DNA from: Lachnospiraceae bacterium
GTDB lineage: Bacteria; Bacillota; Clostridia; Lachnospirales; Lachnospiraceae
Assembly (NCBI GenBank): GCA_024690605.1
Contig: JAILOV010000019.1
Coordinates: 1 to 61,375, forward strand
DNA length: 61,375 nt
Direction of reading: 5' to 3'
Shown here: one piece after another, positions 9,054 to 19,427 of the stretch
How the letters are laid out: each line of letters begins with the position of its first letter
How positions within the stretch are numbered: the stretch's first letter is position 1
The notes under the pieces: generated by a model
What the model saw: the letters and a program-made list of their open reading frames with translations, nothing else
Databases searched by the model: none
Told to the model about the DNA's origin: nothing
Position numbers and translations under genes: made by a program

Positions 9054-9533
9054 ATGAACAAGATCTATTCTGTTCTGGTGGAAAACCGTTCCGGTGTGCT
9101 CTCCAAGGTCGCCGGTCTGTTTTCGAGGAGGAGCTTCAACATCGATTCGCTGGTGGTGGGCGAGACGGATGACCGTGCCGTTTCCTGCATGACGATCGTC
9201 TCCAGCGGTGATGAGCGGACGCTCGAGCAGATCGAGAAGCAGCTGAACAAGAAGATCGATGTCATCAAGGTCAAGACCTTTGACGAACACGCCGCCGTCG
9301 CGCGGGAGCTCATGCTCATCAAGGTGCGCTACAACAAATCGAACCGCCGCGACATCATGGAGAACTGCGAGATCATGCACGCCCAGATCGTCAACATCTC
9401 CAAATCGATGATGCTCATTCAGATCTGTGACGAGCCGGAGAACATCCGGACCTTTATCGCGATGATGAAGAGTGTTTCCATCGTGGAGATCGCGCGCACG
9501 GGAACGGTCGCGCTTCCCAAGTGCGCGGACTGA
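9054..9533 (+). CDS. ilvN: Acetolactate synthase small (regulatory) subunit, first copy
   Basis: A 159-residue protein with an N-terminal ACT domain (YSVLVENRSGVLSKVAGLFSRR, residues 5-26) and the C-terminal ALS_ss_C region, ending in ARTGTVALPK. It binds the large subunit and, in the family, confers valine feedback control. Its length matches IlvH/IlvN of about 160 residues. AGAAAGGATAAGC upstream provides the ribosome binding site. A second, clearly different small subunit is encoded at 11897-12400, so this organism has two regulatory partners for one visible catalytic subunit. Confidence 0.88.
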   Translation: MNKIYSVLVENRSGVLSKVAGLFSRRSFNIDSLVVGETDDRAVSCMTIVSSGDERTLEQIEKQLNKKIDVIKVKTFDEHAAVARELMLIKVRYNKSNRRDIMENCEIMHAQIVNISKSMMLIQICDEPENIRTFIAMMKSVSIVEIARTGTVALPKCAD

Positions 9534-9575
9534 TCCGCGCGGTGTGAAGACGGTTCCTGCAGGAGGGCAGAAGAG

Positions 9576-10376
9576 ATGATCAAAACGGTAGAGATTTCCG
9601 ATCTGGACGCACTTTTCAAGATGGTGTCGGAGCAGGAATACCGCCCCGATCTGAAACGGTTCCGCAACCTGTTCATCTATCGCGGACAGCCGGATGTGTT
9701 CTTTCACATGGTCACCAGTCTGGAGCGCAACTGCAAGGACAAAAAAAAGCTGCTGGAGACCTGTATCCTGGATAATTTCACGAAATACGCGGCACTTGTC
9801 GAGCCGATGATCGACCGGTCGGTCTGGCATCAGCTGATCCTGGGGCAGCATCACGGTCTGCCGACGAGGCTCCTGGACTGGTCCTATTCGCCGCTCATCG
9901 CGCTGCATTTTGCGCTGACGGAGGAAAATTACGACGAGATGAGCAGCCACGACTGCGTGGTCTGGCGGATGGACATTCATGAACTGCATCAGATGCTGCC
10001 GGAGAAATATCGGAAGATCGAAGAACGGGCAAAGACCACGGTCTTTTCCGTGGAGATGCTGGAGGAAGCCTGCGGGAGTCTGGCACAGTATGACGAGGAC
10101 ATGGGGGACCGCTCCATGGTCGTGATCGAGCCGCCCTCCGTTGATCCGCGCATCGCCAACCAGTATTCGTTCTTCTCCGTGATCCCGTCCGAAATGACGG
10201 ATATCGAGGGATTCCTGGACAGGAGCACCGAGCAGACGGTCCGCTATCTGATCAAAAAGGAACTGCGTTGGCAGCTGCGGGATTTCCTTGACCACCAGAA
10301 CATCAATGAGCGCCTGATCTATCCCGGCCTGGACGGCATCTCCCGCTGGCTGGGAAGGCACTACTTCGTGCTTTAG
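9576..10376 (+). CDS. FRG-domain protein
   Basis: A 266-residue protein with an FRG domain, named for the conserved Phe/Tyr-Arg-Gly motif. Visible parts are FIYRGQPDVFFHMVTSLER (near residue 29) and the second hallmark GQHHGLPTRLLDWSYSPLIALHFAL (near 90-114). The function of FRG domains is not established. They occur alone and in phage-defence or toxin-like settings in many bacteria. Here it sits 42 bases after ilvN on the same strand with a GGAGGG ribosome binding site, so it is probably co-transcribed with amino acid genes. It ends tail-to-tail with the aminotransferase, overlapping by four bases. No membrane segment or signal peptide is seen, so it should be cytoplasmic. Confidence 0.8.
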   Translation: MIKTVEISDLDALFKMVSEQEYRPDLKRFRNLFIYRGQPDVFFHMVTSLERNCKDKKKLLETCILDNFTKYAALVEPMIDRSVWHQLILGQHHGLPTRLLDWSYSPLIALHFALTEENYDEMSSHDCVVWRMDIHELHQMLPEKYRKIEERAKTTVFSVEMLEEACGSLAQYDEDMGDRSMVVIEPPSVDPRIANQYSFFSVIPSEMTDIEGFLDRSTEQTVRYLIKKELRWQLRDFLDHQNINERLIYPGLDGISRWLGRHYFVL

Positions 10377-11662
10377 TTCCCTTCCTCCAGAAGTTTCTCC
10401 GCACTCACGAGCCTGACGCAGAGCGCAAAGATCTCGGCCGCGGTCTTCAGATCCTGCAGCGGCGGGAAGGTGGGCGCGATGCGGATGTTCTTGTCCTCAG
10501 GGTCCTTGCCGTAGGGCCAGGTCGCACCGGCGGGCGTCATCGTGACACCTGCTTTTTTCACGTGATCGACGATCGCCTTTGCGCAGCCCGGCAGGGAATC
10601 GAAGCTGATGAAATAGCCGCCGTAGGGTTTGGTCCATGTGCCGATCTCAAGACCGCCGATATTGTCCTCGAGGATCTGCTCAACGGCTTCAAACTTGGGC
10701 CGCAGGATCTCGGCGTGCTTCTTCATGTGATCGGTCATGCCGGCGATGTTTTTGAAAAACCGCACATGACGCAGCTGGTTCACCTTGTCGTGACCGATCG
10801 TCTGGATCTTCAACTGCTTGCGGATGTCGACAAGATTGTTCTCCGAGGTGGCCAGCGCCGCGATGCCGCTCCCCGGGAAGGTGATCTTCGAGGTCGAGGC
10901 GAATTTGTAGACAAGATCGGGATTGCCTGCGCGCTTGCACTCCGCGAGGATCTCGATGATGTGGTCCTGATGATCGTCGTAGAGATGATGGATGCCGTAG
11001 GCGTTGTCCCAGAAGATGCGGAAATCCCTGGCCGCGGGCTTGAGCCTCGCGAACCGCTGCACGGTGTCGTTGGAATAGGAGATGCCCTGCGGGTTGGAGT
11101 ACTTCGGGACGCACCAGATGCCCTTGATCATCTCGTCGGAAGCGACCAGCCGCTCCACCTCGTCCATATCGGGCCCCGTGGGCGTCATGGGCACCGGGAT
11201 CATCTCGATGCCGAAATATTCGGTGATCGCGAAATGCCGGTCATAGCCGGGAGACGGGCACAGGAACTTCGGATGCTCCAGCTTGCACCAGGGCGTGCTG
11301 CCCATGATGCCGTGCGTCATCGCCCGGGCTACGGTGTCATACATGACGTTGAGCGAGGAATTGCCGTAGATGATCAGATTGTCGGGGTGGTTCTCCATCA
11401 TGTCGCCCAGGAGCACCTTGGCCTCATGGATACCGTCCAGCATGCCGTAGTTGCGGCAATCCGTGCCGTCCTCACAGGAGAGATCCGCGCCGGAATAGAG
11501 CGCGTCCATCATGCCCATGGAGAGATCCAGCTGATCACGGCAGGGGAGCCCGCGCGCCATGTTGAGGTTCAACTCCAGCGACTGGAACTCACGGTATTTT
11601 TTCTTGAGTCCCTCCAGCTCGGCAGTCAGCTCTTCGCGGTTCATCTCTTTATAGGGCTTCAT
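10373..11662 (-). CDS. Type Ic PLP-dependent aminotransferase (AspT-like)
   Basis: A 429-residue fold-type I aminotransferase of the group represented by the type Ic aspartate aminotransferase of Corynebacterium. Signs are the N-terminal NMARGLPCRDQLDLSMGM motif, GNSSLNVMYD, PKYSNPQG, FWDNAYGIHHL and the PLP-lysine motif FASTSKITFPGSG. It would interconvert aspartate or other amino acids with their 2-oxo acids using glutamate/2-oxoglutarate. Next to ilv genes it could also act as a branched-chain or alanine aminotransferase; the sequence alone does not decide. The start was placed at the ATG ending at 11662 because AAAGGAGA lies just upstream on the minus strand; a longer frame reaching 11806 has no such signal. 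Convergent with the FRG gene. Confidence 0.85.
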   Translation of the reverse strand: MKPYKEMNREELTAELEGLKKKYREFQSLELNLNMARGLPCRDQLDLSMGMMDALYSGADLSCEDGTDCRNYGMLDGIHEAKVLLGDMMENHPDNLIIYGNSSLNVMYDTVARAMTHGIMGSTPWCKLEHPKFLCPSPGYDRHFAITEYFGIEMIPVPMTPTGPDMDEVERLVASDEMIKGIWCVPKYSNPQGISYSNDTVQRFARLKPAARDFRIFWDNAYGIHHLYDDHQDHIIEILAECKRAGNPDLVYKFASTSKITFPGSGIAALATSENNLVDIRKQLKIQTIGHDKVNQLRHVRFFKNIAGMTDHMKKHAEILRPKFEAVEQILEDNIGGLEIGTWTKPYGGYFISFDSLPGCAKAIVDHVKKAGVTMTPAGATWPYGKDPEDKNIRIAPTFPPLQDLKTAAEIFALCVRLVSAEKLLEEGN

Positions 11663-11822
11663 AAACAGTCTCCTTTCGGCGATCTCGATCTTCAGGATAA
11701 CACGACGGAGCGGACATGGCAGGAGTGATCCGTACGCATCATCGCAATTAGGAAAGTTTGACCATAGCATCATAGCACAAAAGAGGTGAAAGGAAAAGGA
11801 GGGCACTTTAGCAAATTAAAGA

Positions 11823-11851
11823 TTGCACTTCGGACGGGATTGTTCTATAAT
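11823..11851 (+). promoter_or_regulatory. Strong promoter of the second ilvN-ilvC unit
   Basis: TTGCAC (11823-11828) and a perfect TATAAT (11846-11851) are 17 bases apart. A start of transcription near 11858 excludes the longest possible reading frame of the following gene and supports an internal ATG at 11897. The promoter lies in the divergent gap with the aminotransferase. Confidence 0.72.
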
Positions 11852-11896
11852 ACTGAACCGATGACTGTACAGGAAGCGAAAGAGGCACACTCCGTT

Positions 11897-12400
11897 ATGC
11901 GCAAAAAGGTGTTTCAGCTTCTGGTCGACAACACTTCGGGCGTTTTGTCCCGCATTTCGGGGTTGTTTTCCAGACGCGGTTACAATATCGAGAGCATCAC
12001 CGCAGGTGTGACGGCGGATCCGCGGTTCACACGCATCACCATTGTGACGAGCGGCGATGACGAGATCCTGGACCAGATCGAGAAGCAGGTTGCCAAGCTC
12101 GTCGACGTGCGGGACATTCATGAGCTCGTGCCCGATGAGAGCGTTTACCGCGAACTGTGTCTGATCAAGGTGCGTGCCGGGGAGCCGGAACGCCCCAACA
12201 TCGTCTCGATCGTCGATATCTTCCGGGCTAATATCATCGACGTGGGACCGGAGAGCATGATCATCGAGATCACGGGGAACCAGGGCAAGATCGAGGCATT
12301 CCTCAAGCTCCTTGACGGTTACGAGATCCTGGAGCTCGCAAGAACGGGGATCGCGGGACTGGGAAGAGGCGTGGAGCATGTCGTTTATCTGGACAGCTGA
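11897..12400 (+). CDS. ilvN: Acetolactate synthase small (regulatory) subunit, second copy
   Basis: A 167-residue ACT-domain protein (VFQLLVDNTSGVLSRISGLFSRR near the start, then VTADPRFTRITIVTSGD and a C-terminal ALS_ss_C region ending ELARTGIAGLG). It is clearly homologous to the copy at 9054 but well diverged from it, for example in the ITAGVTADPRFTR segment, which is closer to the usual IlvN/IlvH pattern. The start is uncertain: ATG 11897 follows a weak AGAGG, while ATG 11861 would give 12 more residues and an almost leaderless message from the promoter at 11823-11851. It is followed 63 bases later by ilvC, so this copy is tied to the reductoisomerase step rather than to ilvB. Confidence 0.85.
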   Translation: MRKKVFQLLVDNTSGVLSRISGLFSRRGYNIESITAGVTADPRFTRITIVTSGDDEILDQIEKQVAKLVDVRDIHELVPDESVYRELCLIKVRAGEPERPNIVSIVDIFRANIIDVGPESMIIEITGNQGKIEAFLKLLDGYEILELARTGIAGLGRGVEHVVYLDS

Positions 12401-12409
12401 TCATCATAA

Positions 12410-13492
<1,083 letters not shown>

Positions 13493-13510
13493 GTCGGTCA
13501 GAAGTCTGCA

Positions 13511-16021
13511 TTGGAAGACAATACCGTCACAATCAGGAAACCTTTCCGGGGGAAAACGCTCATTTTCGCGTTTTCCCTCGGTTTTGTTCTGTATTTGCTC
13601 TGCGTGCTGCCGATCATCGTGCATCACGGAGGCATGTTCTTCTACTACGGCGATTACAATGTGCAGCAGGTGCCTTTCTACATGCTGGCACACAGAGCCG
13701 TCAGAAGCGGTGAATTCCTCTGGAACTGGAATCTCGATCTCGGCGGTTCGATGATCGGCGACTTTGCCTTCTATCTGTGGGGCAGTCCGTTCTTCTGGAT
13801 CACGATCCCGTTCCCTGAAGCTTCGATCCCTTATCTGATGCCGTTTCTCATGGCGCTCAAGTTTGGAACGGCAACGGCGACGGCAACGCTCTACCTGCAC
13901 AGATACCTGCGGGGCCGGATCCCGGCTCTGACGGGGGCGCTTCTCTATGCTTTTTCCGGTTTTCAGGCCTGCAACATCGTGTTCCAGCATTTTGCCGATG
14001 TGGCCGCCTTTTTCCCGCTGCTGCTCATCGCCTTTGAGGACCTGATGCTGTTCGATCAAAACAAAAAGGACGAGCCGTTCCGGTTATCCGGTATGCGCTT
14101 TATCCGGTTCGCTCTGGCGGTCACGCTGATGGCCGTCGTGAACTACTATTTCTTTTTCGGTCAGATCCTGTTCCTGCTCCTGTATTTCTGCGTGCGCTAT
14201 GTCAAAGGGAACGAACCGCGCGTCATTGCCCGCATGCTCCTGCGTGCCTTCGCGGGCGGCGTGCTGGGCGTGCTCATCGGCGCCTTTTTCCTGGTGCAGG
14301 CCTTCTTCGGCGTGACGGGCAATGCCCGGATCTCCGATATCCTGACCGGCTACAATATCCTGGTCTATGAGAGCATGAAGCTCCCCTACGCGATCGTGAA
14401 GAGCTTTGTCATGATCCCGGACATCATCGGGAAGGGGACGCTTTTCTACACGGACGCGATCCGCAATTCGTCGCTCGCGGGGTATCTCCCTCTGTTCGGC
14501 ATCTCCGGCGTTGCGTCTTTTTTCTTTGCGCACAGACGGCAGCCGGACTGGCGCAAGAATCTGTTCGTCACCTGCGCGGTCATCGCTTTCGTGCCGTTTT
14601 TCAACGCCGCGTTTTCGATGTTCAATTCCCAGTATTATGCGCGCTGGTTCTACATGCCCATCCTGTTCATGGCGCTGGTCACGGCGCAGCAGATCGAGCG
14701 GGGCAAGTTTGCCGACTGGAAGCTGGGGTCACTCCTCGCGGCGCTCCTGTTCCTGTTCATGCTCACGGTGGCACTCCTGCCGTCCAAGGACGGAGAGGGC
14801 AATGTCCGCTATCTCAACATGACGGACAACCCGGATCTGTTCTGGCGTCAGGTGGAGGGGACGGCCGTCATGGTCATCGTGCTGATCCTCTTCGTGCATT
14901 TCCTGAAGGGCAGGAAGCTAAGACAGCTCGCTTTTTTTGGGGCGACGATCGGCGCCTGCTTCCTGACCACCTATACCGTGCTCGTCAACGGGGCAAGCCT
15001 CATCAACGATTTCGGCATGACCGAGTGGAAGAAGCAGATGATCGACACGAGGCCGGCGCTGGCGGAGGACACCTTTTACCGTGTGGAGACCGATTCTACA
15101 TCGACCAACTATGAGATGGCCTGGGGGATCCCCACGATCCACTGCTTCTTAAGCACCGTGCCGTCGCAGATCTTTGATTTCTACGCGGGATCCGCCGATA
15201 TCTACCGGAGCGTCGAATCCGATGCCCCCTTATCCCGCACCGGGCTTCGGGCGATCCTGTCGACGCGCTATTATCTCGAAAACGCCGTCATCAATACCGA
15301 CGGCGAATTCGGTCAGGGCCGCGGCATCGAGGGCTACATCTTTGCCGACGAGCAGAACGATTTCGCGATCTATGAGAACAGGAATTTCATTCCGATGGGC
15401 TTTACCTTCCGCTACTATGTGCGGGAATCGGAGTTTAACGATGTGGAAAAGGCGGACGCCGACGGGATGCTGGTAAAGGCGATCATTCTTTCCGACACGG
15501 ACGCCGAGCTTTACGGCGGTCTGATGAAGGAACTGCCGATGAGGGAGATCACGGCGCCCATGGGAGCCGAGGATTTTGCGCTGGCCTGCATGGAACGCAG
15601 GAGCAGCGCCTGCACGAGCTTTACGCCGGACACGAAGGGATTCTCCGCCACCACGGCAGATCTCATCTCCGACAATCTGGTCTTTTTCTCCGTGCCGGCG
15701 ACGCGCGGCTATTCGGCCAGAGTGGACGGGAAAAAGGTGCCGATCGTGAAGGCGGACTATGGTCTGATGGCGATCCCGGTCCCTGCCGGCATTCATGAGA
15801 TCCGCGTGGATTACCGGCCGGCGGGAGCGATCGCCGGGGGGTTCTTTACGCTGATCGGCGTCGCGGCGGCTGTCGGCTATGCGCTGGTCTGCCGCAGGTC
15901 CGGCGGGATGGCTGCTGCCGTGCCCGAGAGCGGTCATGCTTCCCGGACACCGGCACAGCAGAGCGTGGATCACCCGGACCAAAACGGCGGTGACGGCGAT
16001 GACAGTCGTCCGGAATCCTGA
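13511..16021 (+). CDS. YfhO-family membrane protein
   Basis: An 836-residue protein with about a dozen hydrophobic segments in residues 15-480, a long outside-type domain (about 500-760), one more membrane helix (near 775-795) and a short hydrophilic tail. The FYYGDYNVQQVPFYMLAHRA and FLWNWNLDLGGSMIGDFAFY segments are typical of YfhO-type proteins, GT-C-fold glycosyltransferase relatives implicated in glycosylating lipoteichoic acid or other surface polymers in Firmicutes. The start is a TTG at 13511, 18 bases after the ilvC stop, since no in-frame ATG comes before the first membrane helix; the ribosome binding site is poor. Its position after ilvC is probably incidental read-through. Substrate unknown. 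Confidence 0.75.
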   Translation: MEDNTVTIRKPFRGKTLIFAFSLGFVLYLLCVLPIIVHHGGMFFYYGDYNVQQVPFYMLAHRAVRSGEFLWNWNLDLGGSMIGDFAFYLWGSPFFWITIPFPEASIPYLMPFLMALKFGTATATATLYLHRYLRGRIPALTGALLYAFSGFQACNIVFQHFADVAAFFPLLLIAFEDLMLFDQNKKDEPFRLSGMRFIRFALAVTLMAVVNYYFFFGQILFLLLYFCVRYVKGNEPRVIARMLLRAFAGGVLGVLIGAFFLVQAFFGVTGNARISDILTGYNILVYESMKLPYAIVKSFVMIPDIIGKGTLFYTDAIRNSSLAGYLPLFGISGVASFFFAHRRQPDWRKNLFVTCAVIAFVPFFNAAFSMFNSQYYARWFYMPILFMALVTAQQIERGKFADWKLGSLLAALLFLFMLTVALLPSKDGEGNVRYLNMTDNPDLFWRQVEGTAVMVIVLILFVHFLKGRKLRQLAFFGATIGACFLTTYTVLVNGASLINDFGMTEWKKQMIDTRPALAEDTFYRVETDSTSTNYEMAWGIPTIHCFLSTVPSQIFDFYAGSADIYRSVESDAPLSRTGLRAILSTRYYLENAVINTDGEFGQGRGIEGYIFADEQNDFAIYENRNFIPMGFTFRYYVRESEFNDVEKADADGMLVKAIILSDTDAELYGGLMKELPMREITAPMGAEDFALACMERRSSACTSFTPDTKGFSATTADLISDNLVFFSVPATRGYSARVDGKKVPIVKADYGLMAIPVPAGIHEIRVDYRPAGAIAGGFFTLIGVAAAVGYALVCRRSGGMAAAVPESGHASRTPAQQSVDHPDQNGGDGDDSRPES

Positions 16022-16053
16022 TAATTTTATATTTTTTTTTATCGAAAGACTGC

Positions 16054-16082
16054 TTTCCAAATGTAAGGAAACAGTGTATAAT
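16054..16082 (+). promoter_or_regulatory. Putative promoter of the chemoreceptor gene
   Basis: TTTCCA (16054-16059) and perfect TATAAT (16077-16082) with a 17-base spacer, 65 bases before the start codon. It looks like a housekeeping sigma-A site. No sigma-D type motility promoter (TAAA with GCCGATAA) was seen here. Confidence 0.55.
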
Positions 16083-16146
16083 ATCTATCTGTAGTCCGTT
16101 TACCGGATACCAAATTTCTCTGCGGAGATAAAAGAAAGGAAAAACG

Positions 16147-18186
16147 ATGGGCGCACAAGGCAGTAAAGCAAAGAAAAAGGAAAAGAAAAGCTTGATGAAC
16201 AGTGTCAAATTCAGACTGACGCTGATCATCATCGCGATCATGGCGATCCCGCTGATCTGTTCGATCGTCATCAGCTATGTTTCATCGCACAGGGAAGCGG
16301 TCGAAAACATGGACCAGCTGAACAATGCACAGGCCAAGCTGGTGGAGCACGATTTCAGCGCCATTGTTCAGCAGAATCAGAGCGTGCTGCAGACGATCGC
16401 CACCTCCGTTTCCGCCCGCAAGGTGTTAAAGGGCGAGCTGGACACGGAGTCCGTTGCCGACTGGCTGGGCAAGTCGGATGAGAAGATCGGCGACGGCAAC
16501 ACGACGGTCATTACCGGAGCGGACGGTATGCAGGTCTGCCGCCCCAAGGGGGATCTGGTCGATGTCTCCGACAGAGAGTATTTCAAGATCTGCAAGAGCG
16601 AAGGCAGATTCTATGTTTCCGATCAGAACATCTCCAAGACCAGCGGCAAGCGTATCTGCACCTTTATCGCTCCGGTCTTTGACCTGGACGGCACCTTCAT
16701 CGGCGCGGTGCAGCGCAACTACGATCTGACGAAGTTCACGGAACTGTGCCAGAGCGAAAAGACCAGGACCAATCAGGATATCTTCATCGGCGATAACAAC
16801 GGCGATCTGATCGCGCACACCTCCATGGATCTGGAGACCGGCGAAGCGGTGAACTTCAGCTCCCAGCAGTGGTACTCGGCGTCCCGCACCGATCTTGAGG
16901 CGACCGGCAGCTATGATTCCAAGTTCAACGGCGGCAACTGGCGCATGTCCTATCAGCGTGAGCCCATCACCGGATGGGTCACGGTCATCGCGACCGATGT
17001 GGACGAGGCGCTTGCCAGCGCCAACAGGATGCTGACCATCATCGTGGTGGTCGGTATCGTGATGCTGATCCTCGCGGCGGTGATCGCGATCATGCTCGCG
17101 CTTTCCTTCACGAAGCCGATCCTGGCAGTCAATCAGGCCATCGGCAAGCTCTCCGGCGGTGAGTTCGAGAAGCTTGACGATCCGGCTCTGACCGGCCGCA
17201 AGGATGAGTTCGGTGACATCGTCAGGAACATCAATATCCTGATCGATAAACTCAGTGAGGTTGTCCGGAACATTCAGGCAGTGTCGGCAACGGTCACGCA
17301 GCAGGCGAGAGATCTTTCGGAGACCTCCGGCCAGATCAGCACCACGACGGACGATGTGTCCAACGCGGTGCAGGAGATCGCCCGCGGCGCAACGGAGCAG
17401 GCCGGCACGGTGGAGCGCGCCTCCGAGCGCATGACGAGCCTTTCCGACGCGATCCAGACGGTGGCAAGCAACGCCGAGCAGCTGGCGGTCGCTGCTTCCG
17501 ACATGAACGGCGCGAGCCAGTCTTCCGCTGACGCGCTGAAGCAGCTGTCCACCAACATGGACACGATGGGCACCTCCGTTTCCGATATTTCCGAGGTCAT
17601 GCACGCCACCAACACGGCGGTGCAGAATGTCAACAACAAGGTTGACGGCATCACGTCGATCGCCTCTCAGACCAACCTCCTGGCATTGAACGCCTCCATC
17701 GAGGCAGCGCGTGCGGGTGACGCCGGCAAGGGCTTCGCGGTCGTCGCCGAGGAGATCGGCAAGCTCGCCACGGAATCTGCGACAACCGCGCAGGAGATTC
17801 GCGATGAGATGGCGAATCTGCTCCGTCAGGCGCAGGATGCGCTGGAGAAGACCAGCGAAGTTTCCAATATCGGAACAAATGTCAACGAGGTGCTTGTGAA
17901 CACGGTCGACAAGATCAACACCCTGATCAACGGTGTCGGTTCCACGGTGGACGGTGTCAACACGATCTCCGGTCTGACGCAGGAGTGCGACGCTTCCAAG
18001 ACGGTCATCGTCGAGGCGATGACGAGCCTCGCGGCGATCTCCGAGGAGAACGCGGCTTCGACAGAAGAGACCTCGGCCTCCATGCAGGAGCTGAACGCAA
18101 CGATCAACGTGCTGACGCAGTCCGCGCAGAGCCTCAACGATGTGGCGGCACAGCTCGACGAGGATCTGAAGTTCTTCAAGATCTGA
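16147..18186 (+). CDS. Methyl-accepting chemotaxis protein with dCache-like sensor
   Basis: A 679-residue chemoreceptor. After a basic start there is a membrane helix (24-44), an extracellular sensor of about 245 residues resembling a double Cache domain ([19 protein letters not shown] and [19 protein letters not shown]), a second membrane helix (295-320), a HAMP linker and a long coiled-coil signalling domain. The conserved hairpin tip is [17 protein letters not shown] with [15 protein letters not shown] (about 505-540), which contacts CheA and CheW. No other chemotaxis gene is in the window, so it is an orphan receptor with its own promoter and terminator. The ligand is unknown; dCache sensors usually bind small molecules such as amino acids. 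Confidence 0.92.
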   Translation: MGAQGSKAKKKEKKSLMNSVKFRLTLIIIAIMAIPLICSIVISYVSSHREAVENMDQLNNAQAKLVEHDFSAIVQQNQSVLQTIATSVSARKVLKGELDTESVADWLGKSDEKIGDGNTTVITGADGMQVCRPKGDLVDVSDREYFKICKSEGRFYVSDQNISKTSGKRICTFIAPVFDLDGTFIGAVQRNYDLTKFTELCQSEKTRTNQDIFIGDNNGDLIAHTSMDLETGEAVNFSSQQWYSASRTDLEATGSYDSKFNGGNWRMSYQREPITGWVTVIATDVDEALASANRMLTIIVVVGIVMLILAAVIAIMLALSFTKPILAVNQAIGKLSGGEFEKLDDPALTGRKDEFGDIVRNINILIDKLSEVVRNIQAVSATVTQQARDLSETSGQISTTTDDVSNAVQEIARGATEQAGTVERASERMTSLSDAIQTVASNAEQLAVAASDMNGASQSSADALKQLSTNMDTMGTSVSDISEVMHATNTAVQNVNNKVDGITSIASQTNLLALNASIEAARAGDAGKGFAVVAEEIGKLATESATTAQEIRDEMANLLRQAQDALEKTSEVSNIGTNVNEVLVNTVDKINTLINGVGSTVDGVNTISGLTQECDASKTVIVEAMTSLAAISEENAASTEETSASMQELNATINVLTQSAQSLNDVAAQLDEDLKFFKI

Positions 18187-18216
18187 GGACAGGGTTCAGA
18201 GAAACAGCAACAAAAG

Positions 18217-18250
18217 AAACCCCGTCGGACCTTGTGTCCGGCGGGGTTTT
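18217..18250 (+). terminator. Rho-independent terminator of the chemoreceptor gene
   Basis: A 14-base stem, 18217-18230 with 18236-18249, holding one G-T wobble and a five-base loop, is flanked by A and T runs. It is symmetric enough to also end transcripts from the HD-GYP gene on the other strand. Confidence 0.85.
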
Positions 18251-18307
18251 TCCGTGAGACGGGACATTCTGCGCACGGCGTTTGTGATGCGGCCGCGCGT
18301 GTCCGGT

Positions 18308-19366
18308 TCAGTAGATCGCTTCGATGGTTACGCCGAACTGCGCGGTGTCGAGGAGCACACCGTTGTCCAGCTTCACGACCGGTTGAGAGAGATGATCCTC
18401 ATTGATGCTTTCGACCTCGGCCGTGCGGCCGTCGGAGAGGCGGACGGGAAGTCCGATCTGCGATCTTGCGATGTTGGTGAGGATCGTGGTCAGCGCCTGC
18501 CGGTCATAGCGCTCAAAACCGCGGCTTTCTTCATAGTGTGCGATGACCTGGAACGGGATGAGAGACTGCCTGTAAACCCGCGGACTGGTCATCGCCTCAT
18601 AGGTGTCGACGATGGCGATGATCTTCGCAAACGGATCGATCGCGTCCCCTTTGAGCCCATCGGGATAGCCGCTGCCGTCGATCCGTTCATGGTGCTGCAG
18701 GGTCGCGAAGGGGATGTGCACGTTGAGCGGCAGCTTCTTCACCATGTCATAGCCCATCTTGGCGTGCTTTTTCAGGAATTCGCGCTCCGCGTCATCGAGT
18801 TTACCGGTCTTCCAAAGAATGCTGTCGGGAATGCGGAGTTTGCCGATGTCGTAGACAAAGCCCGTCTGGATCAGGATCTCCTGATCCGTGGCTGACAGCC
18901 CCAGCCACTTGCCGAAAACGCCGGCGATCAGCGCGGAATTGAGGCAGTGCGCGTGCGTCATATTGTCCTCGGACGGCGTCATGTTGTAGAGATAATCCAG
19001 AAGCAGCTCCGGCGTCTCCGCAGCCGCGGTGATGTTTTCGTAGACGGTCATCAGACGGTCGATGTTGAAGGGCATCTGATACTGCAGAAAGCCGACGATC
19101 GGTTCCTTGTAGACGTTGAAATAGCAGCAGTAGTCCTCATTGAACTTCTTGAAACCGTCGGAAAAGCGAACCTTTTCGAAATGGGTGGTCGCGAAGTCGA
19201 TCTTTTCCTTGATCGTGACGGCCATGATCTGATGACGGGCAAGCTTTGCGATGTGCGATTCCGTGAATTCCGTACCGGTCGGGACAAGTACCTTACCGTT
19301 GTAGTCCGTGATGTCTTCGCCTGCGATCATTCCGGGCTTCAGCTCGATCCTTGCGATCGTTTTCAT
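18308..19366 (-). CDS. HD-GYP domain protein with altered HD dyad
   Basis: A 352-residue protein. The N-terminal part (1-110) resembles the small domain found before HD-GYP domains (LKPGMIAGEDITDYNGKVLVPTGT). The rest is HD-GYP: HAH (138-140), the YDIGK segment (172-176), HAKMGYDMV, QHHERIDGSGYPDGLKG (224-240), DTYEAMTSPRVYR. HD-GYP proteins hydrolyse cyclic di-GMP with a di-iron or tri-iron centre. Here the His of the HD pair is Tyr172, removing a normal metal ligand, while the HHE and GYP motifs are kept. It may be a c-di-GMP receptor, a weak enzyme, or act on another substrate. A GGGGGG ribosome binding site precedes the start. A diguanylate cyclase is encoded at 40671. Confidence 0.85.
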   Translation of the reverse strand: MKTIARIELKPGMIAGEDITDYNGKVLVPTGTEFTESHIAKLARHQIMAVTIKEKIDFATTHFEKVRFSDGFKKFNEDYCCYFNVYKEPIVGFLQYQMPFNIDRLMTVYENITAAAETPELLLDYLYNMTPSEDNMTHAHCLNSALIAGVFGKWLGLSATDQEILIQTGFVYDIGKLRIPDSILWKTGKLDDAEREFLKKHAKMGYDMVKKLPLNVHIPFATLQHHERIDGSGYPDGLKGDAIDPFAKIIAIVDTYEAMTSPRVYRQSLIPFQVIAHYEESRGFERYDRQALTTILTNIARSQIGLPVRLSDGRTAEVESINEDHLSQPVVKLDNGVLLDTAQFGVTIEAIY

Positions 19367-19393
19367 TTTTTCCCCCCAATACCTTGTGTATTA

Positions 19394-19422
19394 TTGACGA
19401 AAAATTCAATATACAGTATAAA
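19394..19422 (+). promoter_or_regulatory. Putative promoter before the small hypothetical gene
   Basis: TTGACG (19394-19399) and TATAAA (19417-19422), 17 bases apart, lie in the gap divergent from the HD-GYP gene. Transcription would start near 19429, essentially at the first ATG of the next frame. It may serve the whole 19.4-21.9 kb group. Confidence 0.55.
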
Positions 19423-19427
19423 GAATA

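Noticed and set aside
11786..11896. N-terminal extension of the second small subunit from 11786
   Set aside because: It runs across a near-consensus promoter (11823-11851), so it could not be on the transcript, and the family starts at the ACT strand.
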